From assembly GCA_965197545.1 (NCBI GenBank), contig CBDANJ010000007.1:248001-312000 (forward strand): a DNA stretch of 64,000 bases, given 5' to 3'. Source of the DNA: CATOSP01 sp965197545 (GTDB taxonomy: Bacteria > Chloroflexota > Dehalococcoidia > Lucifugimonadales > UBA3495). Every line of letters starts with the position of its first letter. Positions within the stretch are counted from its first letter, which is position 1. Shown piece after piece: positions 24,011 through 33,013 of the stretch. The notes under the pieces are model-generated. The model did no database searches, was not told the origin of the DNA, and worked only from the letters and a program-made list of their open reading frames with translations. The position numbers and the translations under genes are program-made.

Positions 24011-27000
24011 CTACTCACACTTGTTCCAGCCGCAAGAGACACACTTGATGCAGCCCTCTTGGAACACGACCGGACCGTTGCAATCAGGGCACTTCTGTAT
24101 CGCGTGGTAGCCATTCCCATTTCCGTTCGCGCCGGGGTTTGACCCCCCCAGCATTTTCATCTGCACCCCGTTAGAGGGGTAATTCGGCGTGACATCTTCA
24201 TCGCTGCTGACGTGACGCTCCAACGCCAGGGCAACCGCATCCGGACCCGACCGCACCAGGATGCCCTCATCCCAAGCGGGACAGCAGGTAATTCCCCGAA
24301 GTTGCTCAATGACCACTCTGGGGTCGATCCGGGAGCGAAGCGCCAGCGAGACCAACCTGGAGATGGCCTCCAATTGGGCCGAGTCACACCCCCCCGCCTT
24401 GCCCAGGTTGCCGAACACCTCGAAGGGGTTCTTCTGTTCGTCAAAGTTGATCGTGACGTACATGTTGCCATGCCCGGTACGCACCCGTTCGGTAACTCCG
24501 GTAATGGCCTGCGGCCTCTCCCGTGGAGTCTGGTAGGGCCCCGAAGCCTCTAATGCTTCCGCCAAGATGGCTGCCAGGTCGGGGGTCGCGTCGGCCTCGG
24601 CTCCGGTCTCTCCGGTGCTGAGCACCTGCCCGGCTTTGCTCCCGTCCCGGTACACCGTGATCCCCTTGCACTCCAACTCGTGGGCCAGCATGTAGGCGGT
24701 GGCCACATCCTCAACCGTGGCTTCGTGGGGAAAGTTGATGGTCTTGGACACCGAGTTGTCGGTGTACTTCTGGAAGGCGGCTTGCATACGCACGTGCCAT
24801 TCCGGGCTAATGTCGTGGGAAGTTCGGAACACGTCCTTGATCCACTGGGGTATCTCAAACTCGGAGTCCAACCGGGATAGGCTGCCCTTCTGGGCAAGCT
24901 CTTCCATTAACTCCCGCGAGTAAATCCCTTCTTCCTTCGCCACGGCCTCGAAGTAGGGGTTGGCCTCCACCAGCCGGGTGTTGTCCATCACGTTGCGCAC
25001 GTAGCTAAGCGCGAATAGGGGCTCGATACCGCTGGATGCTCCGGCGATTATGCTAATCGTGCCCGTGGGAGCGATGGTAGTGGGAGCGGAGTTGCGCATG
25101 GAGACCGGCTGTTCCTGCGTACTGTAAATACTGCCGTCCCAGGCGGGGAAGTTTCCCCGGACCTCGGCCAGCTCGCGTGACGCTATATGCGTTTCCTCTT
25201 GCACTCTGCGCATAACGTCTTCGGCCAGGGCGACACCTTCTTCGGAGTCGTAGCCGATCCCTAGCTGGATCAGCAGGTCGGAGAAACCCATCACGCCAAG
25301 GCCGATGCGCCGGGTCTTCTTACTCATCTCCTCTATCTCGGGGATGGGATAATCGTTCCTGTCAATTACGTTGTCCAGCATGTGGACGGTGGTCTTGACC
25401 ACGCGGGCCAACCGCTCCCAGTCGATCTCAACTGTCCCTTCGCCCTCCTGTGAATAGCGGACCATACGCGCCAAATTCACCGAGGCCAGGTTACATGACT
25501 CATAGGGCAAGAGCGGTTGCTCGCCACAGTTGTGAACGACTACCCCGTTGGCAACGAATGAATGGGTTTCCGGCTCGGTCAAGTCATAGACTTGTTCTTC
25601 GCCTTCCGGCATCAAAGCGCTGAAGGCTGCGGTGAATGACTCCCGGTGAGGTCCGCGGCGATAAGAGGCCAGCCGGGCAAGTAGCGCCGATTGTTTTGCC
25701 TCGCTAATGAAACCAATCTCACTGGCGAACCGGAGCAGGTTGTCTTTGCTGATGACCAAGTCGTGGTAAGCCTGGCAGTGGTATTGGGCATAGCCGCCCT
25801 TGCCATCTGGCAGGGACCGCAGCCCCTCAACCCGCCGGTCCGAGTAGATTACGCTGACGATAGCGAAGTTGAGAAGCACCCGTTGTACGTCGACCAAGAA
25901 GGAGCGGTTGATCGAGGTCAGCCGTACGCTGATACCCTTTTCCACCTGTCCGCTAACGTGACCATCAGCGGTGAAGAGGGCTCGCATGAACCCGGACTGC
26001 ATCTCCTCGCTGCCTTGGAGAACTGACTCTGGGACCATGTGCTTGTTGCCTGGGACGAGACCATGCTGGGCTGCCAGGTCCAGGAAACGCGATGAGGACA
26101 CGCGCGACTCATCCCGGTCCTTGACCGCTACGACGCCGATTTCGTACTCAGGGCGGTAGCCGGAAGGGGCGCGTACAACCGACTGCATCATGGCGGCAAA
26201 TTGAGGCGCAAGTTCGGTTTTCTCATCGCCGAAGAACGACAGCACTGCCCGGTCAGACTTCAGCGTTCCATCGCCGACCAGCCAGCCCAGGAGTTGGCCC
26301 AACTCCGAGGAGCCCCCGCTGCCGAAGCCACCCTTCTGATTGAGCAGATTCACCTTGTCGCCGGACTCCAACTCCGACGACGGCACCCAACCTCGATTGG
26401 TCATGACCCGATGGTCGCCGGTCAGCCGTACCTCGTAACCCTCCTGGGTCACGAGCCGATAGATTGGCTTGACCCCGGTGGCCATCACGGGTCCTGAATG
26501 CTTGAAACGTCCCGCCGTGAACCGTCCATCTACGACCACGTGGGAGTCCTTGCGTCCGGCCCAAAGGTCCTGAGCACGTTGCAGCCCTTCCTGCGTATAG
26601 ACCAACGTATCGCCGGTGATGCACGGATTGGTGCTCTCTATCTTGCCTAGCTGTGGGTTCGGGTTGTCCCGGTTTATCAAGTCGAGGAATATCAGTCCCG
26701 GGTCCCCGGTCTGCCAGGCCATCTGCGCGATCTGGTCGAAGACGTGGCGGGCGTTCAACTGGCCTGTCACCTCGCCGGTGCGGGGATTGACCAAGTCGTA
26801 GTCCTCGTTGGTCCTCAACCGCTCCATGAACTCGGTGGTCACGGCCACGGAGATATTGAAGTTGTTGAGGTTCTTCCCATCCTTTTTAGACTCTATGAAC
26901 GCCAGCACGTCGGGATGGTCAACGTTGAGAATGCCCATGTTGGCGCCGCGGCGCGTCCCACCCTGCTTCACTACGTCGGTGGCCGTGTCGAAGGCGCGGA

Positions 27001-27544
27001 TGAAGCTCACCGGACCGCTGGCAATTCCTCCGGTCGAACCCACGACATCTCCGGACGGACGCAACCGGCTGAAGGAAAATCCGGTTCCGCCGCCGCTCTT
27101 GTGGATCAACGCGGTCTGCTTGACCCGGTCGAAAATGGAGTCGAGGGCGTCGTCGACTGGCAACACGAAGCAGGCGGATAGCTGTTGTAACTCCCGTCCC
27201 GCATTCATAAGTGTGGGCGAATTTGGCAAGACCTCCAGGCGGCGCATTGCATGGTAGAATTCATCCTCGGTGGCCTGCCGTTCCTCTTCCGTCGCGCCGT
27301 ACTCGAAGTCGGCCAGGGAAAGGTCCTTGGCGACACGGCGGAACATGCCATCGGCATCCTCCAGAATGTTGCCCTCGCGGTCCTTGGAAAGGTACCGGCG
27401 TTCGAGCACCACGTTGGCGTTTTCGGTCAATTCGGGTGACTCAGCATCGATGTCTCCGGTGATTCCCGCCTGCCGCAACGCTAAGGAAATCCGGGCAACG
27501 ACAGAGGCTTTCTGGCTGCTTGCGCTGCTGTTTCTAAAGGTCAT
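24011..27544 (-). CDS. nrdJ: adenosylcobalamin-dependent ribonucleotide reductase with intein
   Basis: A 1177-codon gene for class II ribonucleotide reductase, which makes deoxyribonucleotides with a cobalamin-derived radical. N-terminal SACFVLPVDDALDSIF, GGGTGFSFSRLRP, GGTRRGANMGIL and the C-terminal cysteine-rich tail (CPDC, CIKC, CGWNKCE) are NrdJ hallmarks. The active-site block NPC-GEQPLLPYESCNLAS is interrupted by a 365-residue intein at residues 308-672. Without it the protein is 812 residues. The +1 extein Cys after the splice is the thiyl-radical Cys. NrdR boxes lie upstream and nrdR is the neighbouring gene. No cobalamin riboswitch is visible in the 350-base leader. Confidence 0.95.
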   Translation of the reverse strand: MTFRNSSASSQKASVVARISLALRQAGITGDIDAESPELTENANVVLERRYLSKDREGNILEDADGMFRRVAKDLSLADFEYGATEEERQATEDEFYHAMRRLEVLPNSPTLMNAGRELQQLSACFVLPVDDALDSIFDRVKQTALIHKSGGGTGFSFSRLRPSGDVVGSTGGIASGPVSFIRAFDTATDVVKQGGTRRGANMGILNVDHPDVLAFIESKKDGKNLNNFNISVAVTTEFMERLRTNEDYDLVNPRTGEVTGQLNARHVFDQIAQMAWQTGDPGLIFLDLINRDNPNPQLGKIESTNPCITGDTLVYTQEGLQRAQDLWAGRKDSHVVVDGRFTAGRFKHSGPVMATGVKPIYRLVTQEGYEVRLTGDHRVMTNRGWVPSSELESGDKVNLLNQKGGFGSGGSSELGQLLGWLVGDGTLKSDRAVLSFFGDEKTELAPQFAAMMQSVVRAPSGYRPEYEIGVVAVKDRDESRVSSSRFLDLAAQHGLVPGNKHMVPESVLQGSEEMQSGFMRALFTADGHVSGQVEKGISVRLTSINRSFLVDVQRVLLNFAIVSVIYSDRRVEGLRSLPDGKGGYAQYHCQAYHDLVISKDNLLRFASEIGFISEAKQSALLARLASYRRGPHRESFTAAFSALMPEGEEQVYDLTEPETHSFVANGVVVHNCGEQPLLPYESCNLASVNLARMVRYSQEGEGTVEIDWERLARVVKTTVHMLDNVIDRNDYPIPEIEEMSKKTRRIGLGVMGFSDLLIQLGIGYDSEEGVALAEDVMRRVQEETHIASRELAEVRGNFPAWDGSIYSTQEQPVSMRNSAPTTIAPTGTISIIAGASSGIEPLFALSYVRNVMDNTRLVEANPYFEAVAKEEGIYSRELMEELAQKGSLSRLDSEFEIPQWIKDVFRTSHDISPEWHVRMQAAFQKYTDNSVSKTINFPHEATVEDVATAYMLAHELECKGITVYRDGSKAGQVLSTGETGAEADATPDLAAILAEALEASGPYQTPRERPQAITGVTERVRTGHGNMYVTINFDEQKNPFEVFGNLGKAGGCDSAQLEAISRLVSLALRSRIDPRVVIEQLRGITCCPAWDEGILVRSGPDAVALALERHVSSDEDVTPNYPSNGVQMKMLGGSNPGANGNGNGYHAIQKCPDCNGPVVFQEGCIKCVSCGWNKCE
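25529..26623 (-). other. intein with LAGLIDADG homing endonuclease inside nrdJ
   Basis: Residues 308-672 of the nrdJ translation. It starts with Cys (CITGDTLV), has the splicing block B GDHRVMT and ends VVVHN followed by Cys, giving the class 1 Cys1 / His-Asn / Cys+1 set. Two LAGLIDADG motifs, QLLGWLVGDGTL and FMRALFTADGHV, about 100 residues apart, keep the acidic residues, so the homing endonuclease may still be active. The 1095 bases are in frame and uninterrupted. The insertion site is the codon before the catalytic Cys. Confidence 0.95.
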
Positions 27545-27664
27545 AACTCGGACATCTCTCTAAAGGGATTGCTATCCCAGGTATTCTGGCACCGTTTTAA
27601 CACTTCCCGCACCGTAATGCGCCATTAAGGTGTCAGTCACTCACTCTGATTCTTGGCTGGAGAA

Positions 27665-27711
27665 TCCACTCTTGTGTATGTAAGAGCGTCTGTTGGCACT
27701 ATATATAGTAT
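27665..27711 (-). promoter_or_regulatory. tandem NrdR boxes upstream of nrdJ
   Basis: GCACTATATATAGTAT at 27696-27711 contains the 12-bp palindrome ACTATATATAGT, a close match to the NrdR box consensus. A weaker site, centred at 27672.5 (ACTCTTGTGT), lies exactly 31 bp from the centre of the first, the three-turn spacing typical of NrdR box pairs. They lie about 120 bases before the nrdJ start, where the repressor would block its promoter. The rest of 27545-27892 shows no other recognisable element. Confidence 0.65.
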
Positions 27712-27892
27712 ATCTACTACAAGCGCACACAAGGGAAAGTATGGGGAATATACACCGGGGTTTCGTGAGTGTCAACAGTTCGGTCCGCGTGTTTAGCCCG
27801 AAATACCTGGACCCGTTCCGAAGCCCCCTCAGCCGCCCGTCCCTGGCCGCCATCCGGGCATAGCCGGGGCGCTAATCTAGGCCCGGACGCCT

Positions 27893-28513
27893 CTATTCCT
27901 GGCCATCTGCATCCGGTCCACCGTCTCCCACCGCGCTTCCCTCAGTGGCCTCATTAGCTCCGTTCTCGGCCCGACTGGAGGCCCGCAGATTGGTCGCCCC
28001 GGCGGGCGCCCTGCGGCGAGAGCGCCGCCTGAGAGGGGGAGCTTCGTCCATGAGCGGAAGCTGGGTGTTGTCTTCCCGGATGTCCTGGACCGCCTGCTCG
28101 AAGCTCTCGATGTTCTGGAAGTCCTCGTAAACGCTGGCCCAGCGGATATACGCCACCCGGTCCAACTGCTTGAGCCGTTCCATCACCATCGTCCCCAAGA
28201 TATGCGTGGGCACTTCGACCTGGCCCAGGTGTTGGAGTTCGGCTTCGATATCCTCCACCATCTTTTCGATAGCCCGGGACGAGATGGGACGCTTGGTGCA
28301 GGCTTTGCGTATCCCCCCGATCAGCTTCTCGCGGTCGAACTCCTCCCGTCGGTTGTCACGCTTGGAGACCATCAGCGAGGTGGACTGAATGCGCTCATAG
28401 GTCGTGAAGCGGAGGCCGCATCCCTGGCATTCCCGGCGGCGGCGAATGCCGTTTTCCACGACCCGGGAGTCGGTAACCTTGGAATCCACTACGGTGCAGT
28501 AGGGGCAGCGCAA
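27893..28513 (-). CDS. nrdR: transcriptional repressor NrdR
   Basis: A 206-residue NrdR. The N-terminal zinc ribbon has MRCPYC and CQGCGLRFTTYER, and the ATP-cone follows (VSKRDNRREEFDREKLIGGIRKA through VAYIRWASVYEDF). It senses dATP/ATP and represses ribonucleotide reductase genes. The C-terminal 50 residues are an extra, low-complexity Arg/Ala/Glu tail beyond the usual ~155 residues. It lies upstream of nrdJ on the same strand with the NrdR boxes between the two genes. Confidence 0.96.
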   Translation of the reverse strand: MRCPYCTVVDSKVTDSRVVENGIRRRRECQGCGLRFTTYERIQSTSLMVSKRDNRREEFDREKLIGGIRKACTKRPISSRAIEKMVEDIEAELQHLGQVEVPTHILGTMVMERLKQLDRVAYIRWASVYEDFQNIESFEQAVQDIREDNTQLPLMDEAPPLRRRSRRRAPAGATNLRASSRAENGANEATEGSAVGDGGPDADGQE

Positions 28514-28885
28514 TTTCTACGTCATTTCCGGGAAATATTCCAGACTTATTTGAAAACACAACATGATGTGCCGAAGTCTTGCTAAGTATACCACCAGTAG
28601 TGCCAATTCTATGCACACCCCGACAACCAAGTCAACAAGATTAATCCACCCCTTCGCCATGCCGATTGTTGGCCGTATTGGGCATTCCCATCATCCACCC
28701 TACCCTGTCACTCCCCCAAAAGCGGGAATCCAAGAACCCCGTAGCTTTCGAACGCGCCAGCCTGTAAGAATCTTAGGGCTCATGGTCAAGCCCGTCGGGA
28801 GCGCAGCCCGCTGGCTTCGCACCCGGACCACTGGTCCATCAATTCAGCATTAGTACCAAATATGCCTAAGACAACACAAAGCGAA
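28514..28885. other. intergenic region between nrdR and ftsZ
   Basis: About 370 bases without a gene. It holds the nrdR promoter region and a degraded REP-like palindrome near 28710-28735 (GTCACTCCCCCAAAAGCGGG). I see no RNA gene here. Confidence 0.4.
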
Positions 28886-28912
28886 GAGGCCGCCCTAATA
28901 TAGGACGGCCTC
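28886..28912 (-). terminator. probable terminator of the rsmH-ftsA-ftsZ operon
   Basis: GAGGCCG(T/C)CCTA stem at 28886-28912, about 95 bases past the ftsZ stop. On the minus strand the stem is followed by TTCGCTTT, only partly U-rich. Confidence 0.45.
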
Positions 28913-29006
28913 AAAAAGGGTTCTCGGCGCCCGAGGTTGCTAATTGTCCCAGAGTAGGGGTAGTAGTGCTTTTGGGCTTCCGAGAATATTACTCCCTACG
29001 GTATAT

Positions 29007-30173
29007 CTACCGGAAGAAGCCCCGGTTCCTGCTGGACGACTGTCGGCGCAGGAAGCTGGGTACGTCCAGCTCTTCCTCACTCTCCGGTATCACGTCCTGC
29101 AACAAGCGTTCTAATTCAGCTTCCCTGGCCCCTTGGCTATCCTGCATCACCGGGAAGGCCGCGGCGACCATGGTGATCTTCACTTCGTCATCGAGCTTGG
29201 GGTCCCGGGAGGTCCCGAAGATGATGTTCGCGTCGGGATCGGACATTTCCTGGATCACGTTAGCCGCGTCCTGGACCTCTTTCAGGCTCAGGGTAGGGCC
29301 TCCGCTAACGACGAACAGGATCCGCTTGGCGCCGTCCATGGCGATGTCCAACAGCGGGCTCTTGGTCGCCATCTTGGCGGCTTCCACAGCCCGGTTTTCC
29401 CCCTTGCCCCTTCCGATGGCCAACCACGCGGGGCCGGCGTTACTCAGGATGGTCTTGACGTCCGCGAAGTCAACGTTGATCTCGCCGGGGACGGTCACCA
29501 CCTCTGCAATAGCCTGGATGCCCTGCTGCAATACCGTGTCGGCCGTGCGCAGCGCGTCTTCCCACGTGAAGGTCTGCTCGGACTGATTGTTTATGTGCAG
29601 CAGACGGTCGTTGGGAATCACGATCAGAGTGTCCACGTGGTCCTTGAGCCTAGCGATACCTTCCTCGGCGTTCTTGCGGCGAGTGTTGGCCTCGAAGGAG
29701 AAGGGACGGCTCACGACACCCACGGTCAACGCGCCGGTCTCCTTGGCGATCTGGGCCACGACGGGCGATGCGCCGGTGCCAGTGCCGCCGCCCATACCGA
29801 CGGCCAGGAATATCATGTCGGAACCCTTTAGGGCCTGCTCCAAATCCTGCCGGCTCTCCTCGGCAGCCTGCCGGCCAAGATCAGGTTGTGCCCCGGCGCC
29901 CAGGCCGCGAGTCAGGTTGGAACCAATGGCGATCCGGTGGGCAACATCGCACCGGAATAGGTGCTGGGAGTCGGTGTTGACCGCGTAATACTCCACCACA
30001 GGCAGCTTTTCTTTGTACATGCGGCTGACCGCGTTGCTGCCTCCTCCACCAATGCCAACGACTTTAATTAGCGGCACTCCACCAACCTCGGGCATGAGGC
30101 TCAAGGGATCGGTGGAATCCCCAAGGGGTTCCCAAGACGCTGAGTTCTCAAATACCATATCTTCATCCTCCAC
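29007..30173 (-). CDS. ftsZ: cell division GTPase FtsZ
   Basis: A 388-residue tubulin homologue that forms the division ring. Nucleotide loop KVVGIGGGGSNAVSRMY, tubulin signature GMGGGTGTGASPVVAQIAKE and the T7-loop Asp region NVDFADVKTILSNAGPAWLAIG are intact. The C-terminal peptide DVPSFLRRQ is the usual contact for FtsA, whose gene lies 121 bases upstream. The linker before it is short. ATG 30173. Confidence 0.96.
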   Translation of the reverse strand: MEDEDMVFENSASWEPLGDSTDPLSLMPEVGGVPLIKVVGIGGGGSNAVSRMYKEKLPVVEYYAVNTDSQHLFRCDVAHRIAIGSNLTRGLGAGAQPDLGRQAAEESRQDLEQALKGSDMIFLAVGMGGGTGTGASPVVAQIAKETGALTVGVVSRPFSFEANTRRKNAEEGIARLKDHVDTLIVIPNDRLLHINNQSEQTFTWEDALRTADTVLQQGIQAIAEVVTVPGEINVDFADVKTILSNAGPAWLAIGRGKGENRAVEAAKMATKSPLLDIAMDGAKRILFVVSGGPTLSLKEVQDAANVIQEMSDPDANIIFGTSRDPKLDDEVKITMVAAAFPVMQDSQGAREAELERLLQDVIPESEEELDVPSFLRRQSSSRNRGFFR

Positions 30174-30294
30174 AGCACTTATCTGGTCTGGTTAACTGGC
30201 CTCCACCGCCTCTCCGGGCCGGTTTTCGGCTTTTCCCGGCTCCGTGACCAGCAGGCTGTCGAGCCCCGCCGGAAATCGCGCCGAGTCTTGGTCC

Positions 30295-31551
30295 CTAACC
30301 TACCGGTGCTCTTTGCTCGTCCTTCTTGCGACCCCTCAACATATCCCGAAGGCTTCTCTTTCCGCCTTGGTTCCGCTCGTTGAGGCCGTATGTACGCTTC
30401 TGACCCTGGTGCTTGATGCCCCATAACAACAGGCCCACCACCGCGGAAGCGCTGGGTTTTTGCAACTGGGTTGGAAGCCCGGAGATGCCCATGGGATGGG
30501 CAATGCGGACCGGTCCCCCTATCGTGTCAAGAGTCAATTGGCGAAGCCCTTGCAATTCAGCGCATCCGCCGGTAATCACAAGTCCGCCGGTGGGAATCTG
30601 CCTCAGGCCCGCCTGCCGTACTCGCAGCAGGATCATCTTTAGCATCTCCATCGTCCGCTCCTGCAACGGCTCGCACAGAGAACGCCGCTTCACCACCCGG
30701 CGCGGCTGTCCCTGGAACCCGGGAACCACCACTTCCTCGTCGGGCTTGATCATCTCGGGCAGCGCGTTACCCCATTTGATCTTGATCTCTTCCGCAAGGT
30801 AATAGGGGATGCGCATGGCCACGGCCAAATCCCTGGTCAACTGATTGCCGCCTACCGGTATCACCGAGGAATACCATGGGTTGCCCTGCCGGTAGATGAC
30901 TAAGTCGGTTGTGCCGCCGCCAATATCAACCAGGATCGAGCCCATCTCTTTTTCATCGGCGGTGAGCGTGGACTCCGCGGAAGCCAGGGAGGACAGGACG
31001 AGGCTCCGGACGTTGACCCGGTTTGACTGCACTGCCTTGACGGTGTTCATCAGAGTGGCGGAATCGCCCATGACCACGTGGGACTCCACCTGCACCTGCC
31101 TCGCGTGGAGCCCGGAGGGATTACGCACAGACGTCAGACCGTCCACTCCGTACCCTATGGGAATCATGTGCAGAATCTCTTGGCCAGGATCAGTCCGAGG
31201 CGCCGCGGACTGGAGCAGTCTCTCGACTTGGGTCGAGTCCAGGCCGTCTTCGTCACTGGGGTTATCCAGGACATCTTTGGTGTTAAGGCAGGTGATGTGG
31301 CTGCCGCTGACACCGGAGTACACTCCCGAGACGATGCCTCGGCCGAGGTAGCGCTGGGCTTCCTCGAGGGAGTCCCTTGCCGCGACCCGGACTTCTTCGA
31401 TGTTCTCGATTTGGCCTTTTTGGACGCCCTGCGACGGGACGAGACCGGTGCCAAGGACCTTCAATTCGCCCTCGGCGCCGATTCTGGCCACCACGGAGAA
31501 CACTTTACTGCTGCCGATGTCTACCGCGGAGTAGAACGTTTCTTTACTCAA
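30295..31551 (-). CDS. ftsA: cell division actin-like protein FtsA
   Basis: A 418-residue actin-fold ATPase that tethers FtsZ to the membrane. AVDIGSSKVFSVVARIG is phosphate loop 1 and SILVDIGGGTTDLVIYR is phosphate loop 2; LVITGGCAELQGLRQL is the adenosine motif. The C-terminus ends LRDMLRGRKKDEQRAPVG, a basic amphipathic stretch that would serve as membrane anchor. ATG 31551; rsmH ends 44 bases upstream. Confidence 0.94.
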   Translation of the reverse strand: MSKETFYSAVDIGSSKVFSVVARIGAEGELKVLGTGLVPSQGVQKGQIENIEEVRVAARDSLEEAQRYLGRGIVSGVYSGVSGSHITCLNTKDVLDNPSDEDGLDSTQVERLLQSAAPRTDPGQEILHMIPIGYGVDGLTSVRNPSGLHARQVQVESHVVMGDSATLMNTVKAVQSNRVNVRSLVLSSLASAESTLTADEKEMGSILVDIGGGTTDLVIYRQGNPWYSSVIPVGGNQLTRDLAVAMRIPYYLAEEIKIKWGNALPEMIKPDEEVVVPGFQGQPRRVVKRRSLCEPLQERTMEMLKMILLRVRQAGLRQIPTGGLVITGGCAELQGLRQLTLDTIGGPVRIAHPMGISGLPTQLQKPSASAVVGLLLWGIKHQGQKRTYGLNERNQGGKRSLRDMLRGRKKDEQRAPVG

Positions 31552-31595
31552 CCTCCCACCATCCTTTCATGCTGATTGGGTTTCTCCTTAGCCGC

Positions 31596-32612
31596 TTACC
31601 GGCGCTCCGAAACCCGCATTTTGGCGCTGCGGCTTCGGGGATTCGCATTCACTTCTTCCGGCGAGGGTCTGATGATCCGGCGGTTCACGGTCCGCATTGT
31701 CTGCTCATGGTCACACACGCAGATTGGGAAGCCCGGAGGGCAAACGCAACTGGCCGCGGCCCGGGCTAGAAAGTTCTTCACAATACGGTCTTCGAGGCTA
31801 TGATAGCTGATGACCACCAATCTCCCACCCGGAGTCAAGATCTCTACCGCGGCCTCCAGACCCTCCCTTAGTGCGTTCAGCTCGTCGTTCACGGTGATGC
31901 GAAGAGCCTGGAAGGTACGCGTGGCCGGGTGGAGCCTCCGCCCCCTTCCAGGCCCGAGGGCTGTCAAGACCACCCTGGCCAAAGCTGCGGTGCTTTCGAT
32001 GGGCCGGGACCGGACGATGGCCCGAGCGATTCGCCTGGCCCGAGGCTCTTCGCCGTTTTCCCGCAGCAACGACGCAAGCTCCTGTTCGCTAAAGGTGTTG
32101 ACAACGACGGCGGCCGTCAGTGGGGCCGCCGGGTCGAAGCGCATGTCCAGAGGTTCGTCGGACTGAAAACTGAGCCCGTACCCGGGGGATTCCAACTGCC
32201 GGGAGGAGACGCCCAGGTCCATAAGCACACCGTCGGCGGCCTCGATACCACGGCTCTTCGCGGCCTCTACCATACCAGCATAGCTGGACCTGACTGAAGT
32301 GGACCTGCGCCCGAATTCGCTCAGGCGTTGGTCCGCAATTTCGAGGGTGCGCGGGTCTCGGTCGAGACCCAGCAAAGTTCCACCGGGTGAGGTATAGCGA
32401 AGGACTGCGGAGGCGTGTCCTGCCTCTCCGAGGGTCGCATCCACATACACACCACCCAGCCGCACGACCAGATGCTGCAACACCTCGGAGAGTAGGACAG
32501 GTTCGTGGAAGACGTGGGGGTTGGCATCCCGGCCCACGCCGTCCTGGTCCCCTGAATCCTGGGGTCCAGGGCCGCTTAGGCCGCCGCCTGTTGTCGACAC
32601 CGCGAGAACCAA
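31596..32612 (-). CDS. rsmH: 16S rRNA (cytosine1402-N4)-methyltransferase
   Basis: A 338-residue RsmH/MraW that methylates C1402 in the ribosomal P site with SAM. Seen: VFHEPVLLSEVLQHL, SAM motif YVDATLGEAGHASAVL, LGLDRDPRTL, GVLMDLGVSSRQL and the signature VVISYHSLEDRIVKNF. The N-terminal 30 residues are Gly/Pro-rich and not conserved, so a start nearer HVFHEPV is possible. Usually it follows mraZ in the dcw cluster; here no mraZ, ftsL, ftsI or mur gene is present and it leads straight into ftsA. Confidence 0.94.
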   Translation of the reverse strand: MVLAVSTTGGGLSGPGPQDSGDQDGVGRDANPHVFHEPVLLSEVLQHLVVRLGGVYVDATLGEAGHASAVLRYTSPGGTLLGLDRDPRTLEIADQRLSEFGRRSTSVRSSYAGMVEAAKSRGIEAADGVLMDLGVSSRQLESPGYGLSFQSDEPLDMRFDPAAPLTAAVVVNTFSEQELASLLRENGEEPRARRIARAIVRSRPIESTAALARVVLTALGPGRGRRLHPATRTFQALRITVNDELNALREGLEAAVEILTPGGRLVVISYHSLEDRIVKNFLARAAASCVCPPGFPICVCDHEQTMRTVNRRIIRPSPEEVNANPRSRSAKMRVSERR

Positions 32613-32689
32613 CGCATCTCCTCACCACCTAGCGCCCGAGTGTTGGGGGTTGGGCCTTACTGTTTCTGTCCCCCAACTCAATGCAGGCA

Positions 32690-32718
32690 ATTTATCAAGT
32701 CCTGGATATTTATGTCAA
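32690..32718 (-). promoter_or_regulatory. promoter for rsmH-ftsA-ftsZ
   Basis: Read on the minus strand: TTGACA (32718-32713), a 16-17 base spacer, and GATAAA/ATAAAT (about 32696-32690), about 80 bases before rsmH. The surrounding 32690-32790 stretch is the most AT-rich intergenic DNA in the first half of the window and separates the two divergent operons. Confidence 0.55.
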
Positions 32719-32894
32719 TAAATTTATTAACTTAATTTGAATATTTTCTCGATTTTATAGAAAGTAGGCGCTTCTATATCCTTGAATGAAACCGGTCGTA
32801 GTAGCCCTCTGAGTCCGAGGCCCCGCCCGACGGGTCCAGTCCTCACCGCACCTGTCGCATCCTGTACCGCTCCTGGCGCCTGCCGGGGTCAAAG

Positions 32895-32923
32895 TTTCCA
32901 ACGCAAAGGGGTTATGCTATACT
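32895..32923 (+). promoter_or_regulatory. promoter for tig-clpP
   Basis: TTTCCA (32895-32900), 17-base spacer, TATACT (32918-32923), about 90 bases before the trigger factor start. Confidence 0.5.
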
Positions 32924-33013
32924 TTTCGTGGCGCCCTAAAAGCGATTTTGTGAAGCTATTTGCCGGTGTTGGCCTCCCAGCCCGGCGGTTTATAAGAACG
33001 GAGATATTCTGCG

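Noticed and set aside
27545..27892. Cobalamin riboswitch upstream of nrdJ
   Set aside because: The B12-box-like sequence and characteristic stems could not be found; the region is explained by NrdR boxes.
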